DNA from: an uncultured Eggerthellaceae bacterium
Lineage (GTDB): Bacteria; Actinomycetota; Coriobacteriia; Coriobacteriales; Eggerthellaceae
NCBI GenBank assembly: GCA_910588435.1
Contig: CAJUPL010000008.1
Span: forward strand, 1-56,780
Reading direction: 5' to 3'
Length of the DNA: 56,780 bases
Each line of letters begins with the position of its first letter. Position 1 is the first letter of the stretch. Of the stretch, positions 49,631 through 56,780 are shown one piece after another. Position numbers and translations under genes: made by a program. The notes under the pieces were generated by a model. It did no database searches, had not been told where the DNA came from, and saw only the letters and a list, made by a program, of their open reading frames with translations.

Positions 49631-51112
49631 ATGAAGCAGGGCTTTGACAATCAGAAGTACATCTCGCTGCAGGCAGAGCGCATCAAAGAGCGCATCTCGC
49701 GCTTCGGCGGGAAGCTCTACCTCGAGTTCGGCGGGAAGCTCTTCGACGACTACCACGCATCCCGTGTGCTGCCCGGATTCCAGCCTGACTCCAAGATCAC
49801 CATGCTCAAGCAGATGCAGGATGACGTTGAGATAGTGATCGCCATCAACGCGAATGACATAGAGAAGTCAAAGGTGCGCGGAGACCTTGGGATCACCTAT
49901 GACGAGGACGTCTTGCGCCTGATGGACATCTTCCGAAGCCTTGGGTTCATGGTGGGAAGCGTGGTCATCACGCGCTATGAGAACCAGCCTGACGCCGACG
50001 CATTCCGCCGCCGCATCACTGACATGGGCATCACAAGCTATCTGCACTACCCTATCGCAGGATATCCGCATGACATAGACCATATCGTCTCTGAAGAGGG
50101 CTTCGGCAAGAACGAGTTCATAGAGACCACGCGCCCGCTAGTGGTGGTCACAGCCCCGGGCCCCGGATCCGGCAAGATGGCAACCTGCCTATCTCAGCTC
50201 TACCATGAGTTCAAGCGAGGCATAGTAGCAGGATATGCGAAGTATGAGACGTTCCCTGTGTGGAACCTGCCTCTCACGCATCCTGTGAACATCGCATATG
50301 AGGCAGCAACGGCTGACCTGGATGACAAGAACGTGATAGACCCGTTCCATCTGGAAGCCTACGGTGAGACCACCGTGAACTACAACAGGGACGTTGACAT
50401 CTTCCCGGTGCTCCATTCCACCATGGAGCGCATCATGGGCGAATGTCCCTACAAGAGCCCAACTGACATGGGTGTGAACATGGCCGGATACGCCATAGTG
50501 GATGATGAGGTCTGCAGAGAGGCAGCTTCTGCTGAGATAGCCAGAAGGTATTTCACGGCAGCCACTGACGTCAAGCGAACTGGCTCCGGTGAGCGTGCGC
50601 TTGAGAAGATAGAGATCTTGATGAATCAGGCAGACATCACGGAGAACCTCTCTCCCGCACGCTCTGCTGCCCTTCTGAAGGCAGAGACAACCGGTGGCCC
50701 TGCAGGAGCCATGGTGCTCCCTGACGGCTCTCTGGTGACCGGAAAGACCGGGAACCTGCTTGGTGCTGCAAGCGCGCTTCTGATGAATGCCTTGAAAGGC
50801 GTCTCTGGCGTTGACGATGACGTTGACGTGATCTCTGATGAGGTGCTAGAGCCCATCTGCCACCTGAAGACAGAGCACTTGGGCAACAAGAACCCGCGCC
50901 TTCATTCCGATGAGACGCTGTTGGCGCTATCTGTGAGCTCCGCTGAGAACCCTCTTGCTGAGCAGCTGATAGACAACGCTGACAAGCTCAAAGGCTGTGA
51001 TGCCTACTTCTCAGTGATCATCTCAAGCAAGGATGAGATGCTCTACAAGAAGCTTGGCATGAACGTCTGCTGTGAGCCCCGATACGAATCCCACAGGTAC
51101 TATCACAAGTGA
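49631..51112 (+). CDS. DUF1846 family protein
   Basis: A 493-residue protein of the DUF1846 family. Recognisable stretches are RIKERISRFGGKLYLEFGGKLFDDYHASRVLPGFQPD at the N terminus, the P-loop-like VVTAPGPGSGKMATCLSQLYHE (about 178-200), and TGKTGNLLGAASALLMNALK near 375. Structures in the family suggest a nucleotide- or phosphate-binding fold, but the function is unknown. I start at the ATG after TTG, with AAGGAG five bases upstream. It is convergent with the SemiSWEET gene; the two stop codons touch. Confidence 0.85.
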   Translation: MKQGFDNQKYISLQAERIKERISRFGGKLYLEFGGKLFDDYHASRVLPGFQPDSKITMLKQMQDDVEIVIAINANDIEKSKVRGDLGITYDEDVLRLMDIFRSLGFMVGSVVITRYENQPDADAFRRRITDMGITSYLHYPIAGYPHDIDHIVSEEGFGKNEFIETTRPLVVVTAPGPGSGKMATCLSQLYHEFKRGIVAGYAKYETFPVWNLPLTHPVNIAYEAATADLDDKNVIDPFHLEAYGETTVNYNRDVDIFPVLHSTMERIMGECPYKSPTDMGVNMAGYAIVDDEVCREAASAEIARRYFTAATDVKRTGSGERALEKIEILMNQADITENLSPARSAALLKAETTGGPAGAMVLPDGSLVTGKTGNLLGAASALLMNALKGVSGVDDDVDVISDEVLEPICHLKTEHLGNKNPRLHSDETLLALSVSSAENPLAEQLIDNADKLKGCDAYFSVIISSKDEMLYKKLGMNVCCEPRYESHRYYHK

Positions 51113-51439
51113 TCAATGCACGAAGCAGGTGATCACCGTGATGGCTGCCAGGAAGATGCCTGGCACGTTCGCCACGATGATGGGCCACTGCCGAGGCTTC
51201 GTCCAGATGCCATAGACGCTCCAGAACGTGCAGTTGAAGAATGCTGCTAGCGGCTGCCAGAACACGCCTGGGTTACCGGATAGGTTCGCCATGATCTGCG
51301 GCACGTAGGATACGTACATGATGACGGAGAGCACGGAGGCTACGGCACCTATCGTCTTGATGACCTGGTCCTTCTTGCGGTCAGAGCCTTGAGGCTCAGC
51401 TAAGCTTGCGCCTTTCGTTGCATGCATGACGTGCGCCAT
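51113..51439 (-). CDS. SemiSWEET-type sugar transporter
   Basis: A 108-residue membrane protein with three helices after a 25-residue polar N terminus. VIKTIGAVASVLSVIMYVSYVPQIMANL contains the PQ-loop signature YVPQI; GVFWQPLAAFFNCTFWSVYGI with its asparagine in helix 3 fits the MtN3/SWEET family. Such proteins dimerise to form a sugar channel. The bacterial substrate is not predictable. It lies directly downstream of the NAD kinase gene. Confidence 0.85.
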   Translation of the reverse strand: MAHVMHATKGASLAEPQGSDRKKDQVIKTIGAVASVLSVIMYVSYVPQIMANLSGNPGVFWQPLAAFFNCTFWSVYGIWTKPRQWPIIVANVPGIFLAAITVITCFVH

Positions 51440-51458
51440 GTCATCATCCTCCTGTTCA

Positions 51459-52313
51459 TCAACACGTGCTGAAGAACATCTTGGACGAATACCGCAAGAA
51501 ATGATCGGGTCTTGAATATAGAAAGGTTATCGTTTCCTTGGCGCGTTGCACCTGTAATGAAGAGATGGGCGCTGGCAAGGGAGCTAGGTCACCATCTATG
51601 AGGATCATCGCAGCTTGCTGATCCTCTGCGCGCGTCAGGCGAACGTCCACTACATCATTAGGGTCAGCCAGCACAGCACGGCTCAAGAGGGTGTGAGGCG
51701 CTAGCGGTTGGACGATCATCCCATCGAAATTGGGCGCCACCAAAGGCCCTCCTGCCGCAAGCGAATACCCTGTGGATCCAGTGGCTGTAGAGACGATGAG
51801 GCCGTCCCCTTTGAGGTTTGCCATGGGGACGTCTGAGATGTCGAATGAGAACTGCAGCGTCTTTCCAGTGATGCCCCTTGAGATGCAGACCTCGTTCACC
51901 GCGAAGAAGCTCATCGTGGACTCATCATCCAGGATGGCTGTCACATCCAGGCAAGTGCGCCTTGAGGAGTGAAGCTCATCGGCCATAGCGCGGCTCACCA
52001 GAGCTATCACTCCCTCCTTGCTGTCATTCGCCAGGAATCCCAGATGCCCGAAGTTGATGCCTAGGATGGGAGCGTCATAGCCCTTCAGCATGGATGCTGA
52101 CCTTATGATGGTCCCGTCTCCGCCCAAGATCACTGCAAGATCTGGTTCGAACGGGAGCTCATCTACGAGATGAGACCTCTCCTTTATGCCGAAGAGCTCC
52201 TCAGAGCCAACGCATGCGCATGCAACGCCTTGTGACTGGAGGTAAGCCATGAGCGTGTAGGAAGCATCCGCTGCCTCAGGATTCGCTTGGTTCTTCACTA
52301 TCAAGATGTTCAT
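51459..52313 (-). CDS. nadK: NAD kinase
   Basis: A 284-residue enzyme that phosphorylates NAD to NADP. The catalytic GGDGT motif is in VILGGDGTIIRSA (about residue 58), NFGHLGFL follows, and the glycine-rich STATGSTGYSLAAGGPLV near 170 completes the site. The frame opens 12 codons earlier; I choose the ATG of MNILIVKNQ, with GGAGGG nine bases upstream and the expected N-terminal strand. Confidence 0.95.
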   Translation of the reverse strand: MNILIVKNQANPEAADASYTLMAYLQSQGVACACVGSEELFGIKERSHLVDELPFEPDLAVILGGDGTIIRSASMLKGYDAPILGINFGHLGFLANDSKEGVIALVSRAMADELHSSRRTCLDVTAILDDESTMSFFAVNEVCISRGITGKTLQFSFDISDVPMANLKGDGLIVSTATGSTGYSLAAGGPLVAPNFDGMIVQPLAPHTLLSRAVLADPNDVVDVRLTRAEDQQAAMILIDGDLAPLPAPISSLQVQRAKETITFLYSRPDHFLRYSSKMFFSTC

Positions 52314-52350
52314 GGTGCCACACCCTCCGTAAGCATCGCCTAGAACCAAG

Positions 52351-52384
52351 AAGCGCCGCTCCCGTGGACCAGGATGCGGCGCCT
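52351..52384 (-). terminator. Terminator after rplA
   Basis: GCGCCGC (52353-52359) pairs with GCGGCGC (52376-52382), a 7-bp GC stem with flanking extension, between rplA and nadK. On the minus strand TTCTTGG follows. It probably ends the ribosomal protein transcript. Confidence 0.6.
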
Positions 52385-52409
52385 CCTCAAAAGACAGGTA
52401 AGAGCTGTT

Positions 52410-53123
52410 CTACTCTTCGGTTGCTCCAGCGTAGTTGCGCTGAACAGCCGGGTCAACCTGAACGCCCGGGCTCATGGTGGAAGACACGGTGATGGACTTC
52501 ACGTACTTGCCCTTGGCTGCTGCCGGCTTCATGCGCAGGATCTCATCGTAGACGGCGCCGTAGTTCTCTGCCAGGTCCTCAGCTGAGAAGCTCTTCTTGC
52601 CAAGGATGACGTGGCAGATGCCGAAGCGGTCTGCCCTGTACTCAACGCGGCCGCCCTTGAGGTCAGAGATGGCCTTCGCAACGTCATTGGTCACAGTGCC
52701 CAGCTTCGGATTCGGCATGAGGTTGCGGGGACCCAAGATCTTGCCCAGACGACCAACTTTGCCCATCTGATCCGGAGTTGCCACTGCAGCGTCGAAATCG
52801 ATGTTGCCGGCGTTGATCTGCTCGATGATGTCATCGGTGCCAACCAGGTCAGCACCTGCTTCCTCAGCAGCCTTGGCAGCTTCGCCCTCTGCGAACACTG
52901 CAACGCGAACGGTCTTGCCAGAGCCGTGGGGAAGGCTGACTGTGCCCCTGAGCTGCTGGTCTGCTTGACGCGTGTCGATGCCCAGCCTGAAATCACCGGT
53001 CACCGTCTCATCGAAGTTCGCAGTTGAGATCTCCTTGACCACCTTCATGGCCTCAAGTGGAGACACCTCAGTCTCTGGAACCTCTGCCTCTGCTGCCTTG
53101 TACTTCTTTGACCTCTTAGTCAT
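52410..53123 (-). CDS. rplA: 50S ribosomal protein L1
   Basis: A 237-residue ribosomal protein of the L1 stalk. The family signature DxVGxDDI-like ADLVGTDDIIEQI, TPDQMGKVGRLGKILGPRNLMPNPKLGTVT and GRVEYRADRFGICHVILGKKSF are clear. I start at MTKRSKKYK; upstream codons belong to the leader, which contains AGGAAAGAAGAG before the ATG. It follows rplK by 86 bases. Confidence 0.97.
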   Translation of the reverse strand: MTKRSKKYKAAEAEVPETEVSPLEAMKVVKEISTANFDETVTGDFRLGIDTRQADQQLRGTVSLPHGSGKTVRVAVFAEGEAAKAAEEAGADLVGTDDIIEQINAGNIDFDAAVATPDQMGKVGRLGKILGPRNLMPNPKLGTVTNDVAKAISDLKGGRVEYRADRFGICHVILGKKSFSAEDLAENYGAVYDEILRMKPAAAKGKYVKSITVSSTMSPGVQVDPAVQRNYAGATEE

Positions 53124-53209
53124 CTCTTCTTTCCTTTCGTGGTGAATCAGCGAGCGCACATGCGCTCTCCCACTGTTGCTTCACCTGGCCATTCGCCAGG
53201 AGATGTCCT

Positions 53210-53728
53210 TTAAGCTGCGCTCTCTCCGCCCTCATCAACGGACTCGCCCTTGAGGAGCGCTGCCAGCTTCCTGGTGACCTCATACTTCTTCTTGAGCTCA
53301 CGACCCTCGATGCGAACGCCCATGGAACGAGCGGTGCCTGCGATGATCTCCTTCGCGGCGTCGATGTCATTCGCATTCAGGTCTGGCATCTTGATCTCAG
53401 CGATCTCAGTCAGCTGAGCGTCGGTCAGGGTGCCTACGGTCTGGAGCTGCGGGATGCCAGCGCCATGCTCGATGCCCAGCTTCTCCTTGATCAACACTGC
53501 CGCCGGAGGGGTCTTGCAGATGAAGTCGAATGACTTATCCTCATAGACGGTGATCTCAACTGGGATGATGGTGCCAGCCTGGTCCTGCGTCTGCGCATTG
53601 AAGGCCTGGCAGAACTGCATGATGTTGACGCCCTGAGCACCAAGAGCCGGACCTACTGGAGGAGCCGGATTGGCTTGGCCTGCAGGGATCTGCAGCTTGA
53701 TGAATCCTGTTACGTTCTTGTCAGCCAT
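53210..53728 (-). CDS. rplK: 50S ribosomal protein L11 with C-terminal extension
   Basis: Ribosomal protein of the GTPase-associated centre. The N-terminal IPAGQANPAPPVGPALGAQGVNIMQFC and the C-terminal rRNA-binding KEIIAGTARSMGVRIEG are typical. L11 usually has about 141 residues and ends near GTARSMG; this one has 172, with roughly 30 extra residues (RELKKKYEVTRKL, then an acidic tail DEGGESAA). It follows nusG by 111 bases and precedes rplA. Confidence 0.96.
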   Translation of the reverse strand: MADKNVTGFIKLQIPAGQANPAPPVGPALGAQGVNIMQFCQAFNAQTQDQAGTIIPVEITVYEDKSFDFICKTPPAAVLIKEKLGIEHGAGIPQLQTVGTLTDAQLTEIAEIKMPDLNANDIDAAKEIIAGTARSMGVRIEGRELKKKYEVTRKLAALLKGESVDEGGESAA

Positions 53729-53839
53729 TTCTCTTCCTTGCCTTATCGAACATCGTTCTCAATATATTCATAGGCTTGAGCCATTCGCGTGAGAAGCCCC
53801 AGTCCACTTGGGCACGCTATGAGCATCATGCCATATGAG

Positions 53840-54370
53840 CTAGATCCTCTCCACCTGCTCGAACGTGAGCTCAACGGGAGTCTCACGGCCGAAGATGGAG
53901 ACCATGACCTTCACCTTGCCAGCCTCAGGCATCACCTCAGAGACCTTGCCATCGAAGTCCTTCAGAGGACCTGAGATCACATGGACGGACTGTCCCACTT
54001 CCATGCTGGTGGTGGTCTTCTTCGGCGCCTCTACGCTGGTGCGGCGCATGATCTTGTTGTATTCCTCACGAGTTAGGGGGCTGGGGTTGCCTTGGCTTCC
54101 CACGAACCCAGTGACGCCGGGCGTGTTGCGAACAGCAGCCCAGCTCCTGTCATCCATATCCATCTTCACGAGGACGTATCCTGGGAAGATCTTCTTGTCC
54201 GCTTCCTTGCGCCTGCCATCATCCTTGATCTCAGTCACGCGCTCAGTTGGGATCTCTATCTTGAAGACGTTCCCCTCAAGGCCCATCGTCTCGATTCGGG
54301 TCTCAAGGTTGTCCTTGACCTTCTTCTCATACCCAGAATAGGTATGGAGGACATACCATTTGCGTGCCAT
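53840..54370 (-). CDS. nusG: Transcription termination/antitermination factor NusG
   Basis: A 176-residue factor that binds RNA polymerase and couples it to Rho or the ribosome. The N-terminal NGN domain starts WYVLHTYSGYEKKVKDNLETR and includes KIFPGYVLVKMDMDD; the KOW domain is at the C terminus (GPLKDFDGKVSEVMPEAGKVKVMVSIFGRETPVEL). It begins two bases after secE, the classical secE-nusG pair. Confidence 0.97.
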   Translation of the reverse strand: MARKWYVLHTYSGYEKKVKDNLETRIETMGLEGNVFKIEIPTERVTEIKDDGRRKEADKKIFPGYVLVKMDMDDRSWAAVRNTPGVTGFVGSQGNPSPLTREEYNKIMRRTSVEAPKKTTTSMEVGQSVHVISGPLKDFDGKVSEVMPEAGKVKVMVSIFGRETPVELTFEQVERI

Positions 54371-54372
54371 TG

Positions 54373-54996
54373 CTAGCCCTCCGTGCTCTCTTGGGTCTCA
54401 CCTGCGTCAGCTCCATCAGTGCTCTCAGCGCTTTCCGCGCCTGCATCCTCTGCACCAGATGCATCAGCAGAGGCGTCTGCACTGGATGCATCTGCGCTTG
54501 ATGCATCAGCAGATGAACCATCAGTGGAGAAGTCACCGCCAGTGAAGACGCTTCCCCAATCGATAGATGCTGGATCTGCACCTGAGAGCAGGACCAGCAG
54601 CGGAGTGATGATCAAGTTATCCAAGACTGCTACGAACACGCCGAAGAACACGAGCGCTGCCAGCACGACTCCTGACCATCTCATCACATCCGTTCGAGAA
54701 GGCCAGGTAACGCGCTTGAGCTCAGCCTTGACGTCGCGGAAGAACTGGAAGCGCTTCTTCTTCGGCTTCTCTTCTGCCTTCTTGGGCTTCTTCTCAGCCT
54801 GAGAGCTCTTCTGGGCCTCAGACTTCTCTGCCTTGTCAGCCTTCTTCAGCAAGCCCTTCTTCTCAGGCTTGGACTCAAGCACCTCTTGTGTCTTCGGCTT
54901 CTCAGCCTCTTGAGCAGCTGTATGCTCGCGCTCAGCCTTGCGCGCCTGGCGAGCGGCTGATGCCTTGGCTTTCTGCGTCTTTGATCTCTTGGCCAT
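54373..54996 (-). CDS. secE: Preprotein translocase subunit SecE with long extensions
   Basis: The essential small subunit of the SecYEG channel. The conserved part is FFRDVKAELKRVTWPSRTDVMRWSGVVLAALVFFGVFVAVLDNLIITPLL (about 86-137), with the amphipathic helix and a single membrane helix. At 207 residues it is far longer than the usual 60-130. An N-terminal Lys/Ala/Glu-rich segment of about 85 residues (AEKKPKKAEEKPKKK) precedes it. A C-terminal acidic tail of about 65 residues contains repeats of DASSA, encoded by repeated GATGCATC-type units (54470-54530). The tail would be outside the membrane. Functional meaning is unknown. Confidence 0.93.
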   Translation of the reverse strand: MAKRSKTQKAKASAARQARKAEREHTAAQEAEKPKTQEVLESKPEKKGLLKKADKAEKSEAQKSSQAEKKPKKAEEKPKKKRFQFFRDVKAELKRVTWPSRTDVMRWSGVVLAALVFFGVFVAVLDNLIITPLLVLLSGADPASIDWGSVFTGGDFSTDGSSADASSADASSADASADASGAEDAGAESAESTDGADAGETQESTEG

Positions 54997-55080
54997 CTGA
55001 ATCCTTAAGTGCTCTCATCTATCTGCTATATAACGCTAAACAAGCAGCCGCTTGATCGGGCTGCTCGGAATTCTCAAAAA

Positions 55081-55156
55081 TGGCACGCCAGGAAGGACTC
55101 GAACCCTCAACTTTCGGTTTTGGAGACCGATGCTCTACCAATTGAACTACTGGCGT
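55081..55156 (-). tRNA. tRNA-Trp (CCA anticodon)
   Basis: A 76-base cloverleaf with acceptor stem ACGCCAG/CTGGCGT, discriminator G and encoded CCA. The anticodon stem is TCGGT/ACCGA with loop CTCCAAA, giving anticodon CCA; the T loop is TTCGAGT. It lies between rpmG and secE, a usual position for tRNA-Trp. Confidence 0.97.
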
Positions 55157-55181
55157 GTGCTCTAAGCTTATCTCTTCGAGC

Positions 55182-55331
55182 CTAACGAGTCTCTCTGTGC
55201 ATCGTGTGGTGACGGCACCACTTGCAATACTTCTTGAACTCGAGCCTCTCAGGGTTGTTCTGCTTGTTCTTGGTGGTCGTGTAATTGCGGCGCTTGCAAT
55301 CAGTGCACGCCATCGTGACCAGGGTACGCAT
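55182..55331 (-). CDS. rpmG: 50S ribosomal protein L33
   Basis: A 49-residue ribosomal protein, too short for ordinary cut-offs. It begins MRTLVTMACTDCKRRNYTT and ends HRETR. Two CxxC pairs (CTDC and CKWC) make it the zinc-binding type of L33. AAGGAGAGCAA precedes the ATG. Position between tuf and tRNA-Trp/secE is the standard order. Confidence 0.96.
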   Translation of the reverse strand: MRTLVTMACTDCKRRNYTTTKNKQNNPERLEFKKYCKWCRHHTMHRETR

Positions 55332-55403
55332 TTGCTCTCCTTATTGTTTCCTCAGTGCTTGTTTGAGCTTTGACGATCTTCACATGGACTTCAACCTGAA
55401 AGC

Positions 55404-55432
55404 GACCGGGCTGCCTGTTTGGCAACCCGGTC
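55404..55432 (-). terminator. Terminator after tuf
   Basis: GACCGGG pairs with CCCGGTC, with an inner TGCC/GGCA extension, between the tuf stop and rpmG. On the minus strand GCTTTC follows. It may give partial termination. Confidence 0.65.
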
Positions 55433-55457
55433 GTTCTTCGCATCGTATAGCCTGTAG

Positions 55458-56660
55458 CTATTTGATGATCTTGGTGACGCGGCCAGAGCCGACGGTGCGG
55501 CCACCCTCGCGGATAGCGAACTTGAGGCCGTCCTCCATAGCCACTGGGTGGATCAGCTCACCAGTGATGGTGACGTTGTCACCCGGCATGACCATCTCAG
55601 TGCCCTCAGGGAGGTGAGCGACACCGGTGATGTCAGTGGTGCGGAAGTAGAACTGCGGACGATAGCCATCGAAGAACGGAGTGTGACGGCCACCCTCGTC
55701 CTTGGTCAGGATGTAGACCTGACCCTCGAACTCGGTGTGCGGGGTCACGCTGCCGGGCTTGCAGAGAACCTGGCCACGCTCGATGTCCTCGCGCTTGATG
55801 CCGCGGAGCAGAACGCCGATGTTGTCACCAGCCTGTGCCTCGTCGAGCAGCTTGCGGAACATCTCGATGCCGGTGCAGACGGTCTCCTGCGTCTCCTTGA
55901 TTCCCACGATCTCTACCGGGTCATTCATGTGGAGAACGCCACGCTCGACACGGCCAGTTGCAACGGTGCCACGGCCGGTGATGGTCATGGTGTCCTCAAC
56001 TGCCATCAGGAACGGCTTGTCAACGTCACGCTCTGGCGTTGGGATGTAGGAGTCAACTGCATCCATGAGCTCCCAGATCTTGTCCTGATATGCCTTGTCG
56101 CCCTCAAGAGCCTTGAGCGCAGAGCCGCGGATGATCGGGGTGTCATCTCCCGGGAACTCGTAGCTGTCGAGCAGCTCACGAACTTCCATCTCGACGAGCT
56201 CGATGAGCTCTTCGTCATCCACCATGTCGCACTTGTTGAGGAAGACGACGATGTAGGGAACGCCAACCTGACGAGCGAGCAGGATGTGCTCACGGGTCTG
56301 GGCCATTGGGCCGTCGGTTGCAGCGATGACGAGGATAGCGCCGTCCATCTGAGCTGCACCGGTGATCATGTTCTTGACGTAGTCAGCATGGCCGGGGCAG
56401 TCAACGTGTGCGTAGTGGCGGGTGTCCGTCTCGTACTCGATGTGAGCGATGGAGATCGTGATGCCGCGCTCGCGCTCCTCAGGAGCCTTGTCGATGTCCT
56501 CGAAAGCGGTGAAGTCAGCGGTTGCGGTGCCGTGGCTGCCGTCGTTCTCAGACAGGGTCTTGGAGATGGCTGCCGTGAGCGTGGTCTTGCCGTGGTCAAC
56601 GTGGCCGATCGTGCCGATGTTAACATGCGGCTTGGAACGCTCGAACTTCTCCTTTGTCAT
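55458..56660 (-). CDS. tuf: Elongation factor Tu
   Basis: A 400-residue GTPase that delivers aminoacyl-tRNA to the ribosome. G1 GHVDHGKT, G3 DCPGHADYVKNMITG, G4 NKCD and the SALK-like G5 are present, followed by domains 2 and 3 (GRGTVATGRVERG; RPQFYFRTTDITG). The frame opens 17 codons earlier; MTKEKFERSKPHVNIGTIGH is the normal N terminus and is preceded by AAGGAGGATGAC. Confidence 0.98.
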   Translation of the reverse strand: MTKEKFERSKPHVNIGTIGHVDHGKTTLTAAISKTLSENDGSHGTATADFTAFEDIDKAPEERERGITISIAHIEYETDTRHYAHVDCPGHADYVKNMITGAAQMDGAILVIAATDGPMAQTREHILLARQVGVPYIVVFLNKCDMVDDEELIELVEMEVRELLDSYEFPGDDTPIIRGSALKALEGDKAYQDKIWELMDAVDSYIPTPERDVDKPFLMAVEDTMTITGRGTVATGRVERGVLHMNDPVEIVGIKETQETVCTGIEMFRKLLDEAQAGDNIGVLLRGIKREDIERGQVLCKPGSVTPHTEFEGQVYILTKDEGGRHTPFFDGYRPQFYFRTTDITGVAHLPEGTEMVMPGDNVTITGELIHPVAMEDGLKFAIREGGRTVGSGRVTKIIK

Positions 56661-56725
56661 GTCATCCTCCTTGTAAGGTGTACTGCTTTGATATATGCAT
56701 AGGCTCATCAAGAGCCAGATCTTGC

Positions 56726-56780
56726 TGGTAGCGGTGACTGGATTTGAACCAGTGACGCCACGGGTATGAACCGTGTGCTC
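56726..56780 (-). tRNA. tRNA-Met (CAT anticodon), partial at window edge
   Basis: The 3' part of a tRNA read on the minus strand: end of the D arm (GAGC), anticodon stem ACGGT/ACCGT with loop TTCATAC giving anticodon CAT, T loop TTCAAAT and encoded CCA. The 5' part lies beyond the window. Elongator Met is most likely; initiator Met or lysidine-modified Ile cannot be excluded without the acceptor stem. Confidence 0.88.

Overview
The window looks like a chromosomal segment of a moderately GC-rich, obligately or facultatively anaerobic Actinobacterium of the Coriobacteriia, most likely Eggerthellaceae. This is inferred from gene content: a molybdopterin oxidoreductase paired with MFS transporters, a fused CydDC, a sortase with an SPKTG-type substrate, the TIGR03960/TIGR03936 radical-SAM pair beside rod-shape genes, and SecE/L11 proteins with long extensions. 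I cannot name the species. Nearly all genes lie on the minus strand.

Layout. 1-824: non-coding multi-hairpin cassette A. 825-8805: serA (lacking its ACT domain), a tail-anchored small protein, a DUF218 protein, leuS, a class B-like sortase and its neighbouring surface protein, engB. 8826-9440: short DUF3800 gene and a candidate small RNA. 9600-10766: cassette B. 10767-18056: MFS transporter, LRR protein, VWA-like protein, MoxR ATPase and a short trigger-factor-like PPIase, tightly packed. 18165-23245: a second MFS transporter, two zinc-ribbon proteins, an FeS subunit, a molybdopterin enzyme and a 57-residue protein, apparently one sigma-54-controlled operon. 23480-23828: cassette C. 23829-27669: divergent sigma-54 activator and rpoN. 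27702-31224: ferredoxin, flavodoxin-like oxidoreductase, aminotransferase, baeRF-like protein. 31445-33879: zinc/cadmium-type P-ATPase with its ArsR repressor. 33960-35364: cassette D. 35365-49476: fused cydDC, radical SAM pair, DUF697 protein, rodA-mrdA-mreD-mreC-mreB, xerD. 49631-52313: DUF1846, SemiSWEET, NAD kinase. 52410-56780: rplA, rplK, nusG, secE, tRNA-Trp, rpmG, tuf and a partial tRNA-Met.

Two stories stand out. First, four intergenic blocks (A-D) are built from the same ordered set of hairpin modules. Stem sequences differ between copies but pairing is kept, loops are conserved, and G-U wobbles and GAAA loops favour a plus-strand RNA. Each block runs up to the stop codon of a minus-strand gene. 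I do not recognise the family. Second, the sigma-54 activator gene and the molybdoenzyme operon have matching sigma-54 promoters (TGGCACG-N4-TTTCA) and matching TCTCA/TGAGA palindromes upstream, which ties the activator and RpoN to this enzyme. Further points are a poly-C tract inside the likely promoter of the surface protein and a possible AUC start for rpoN.
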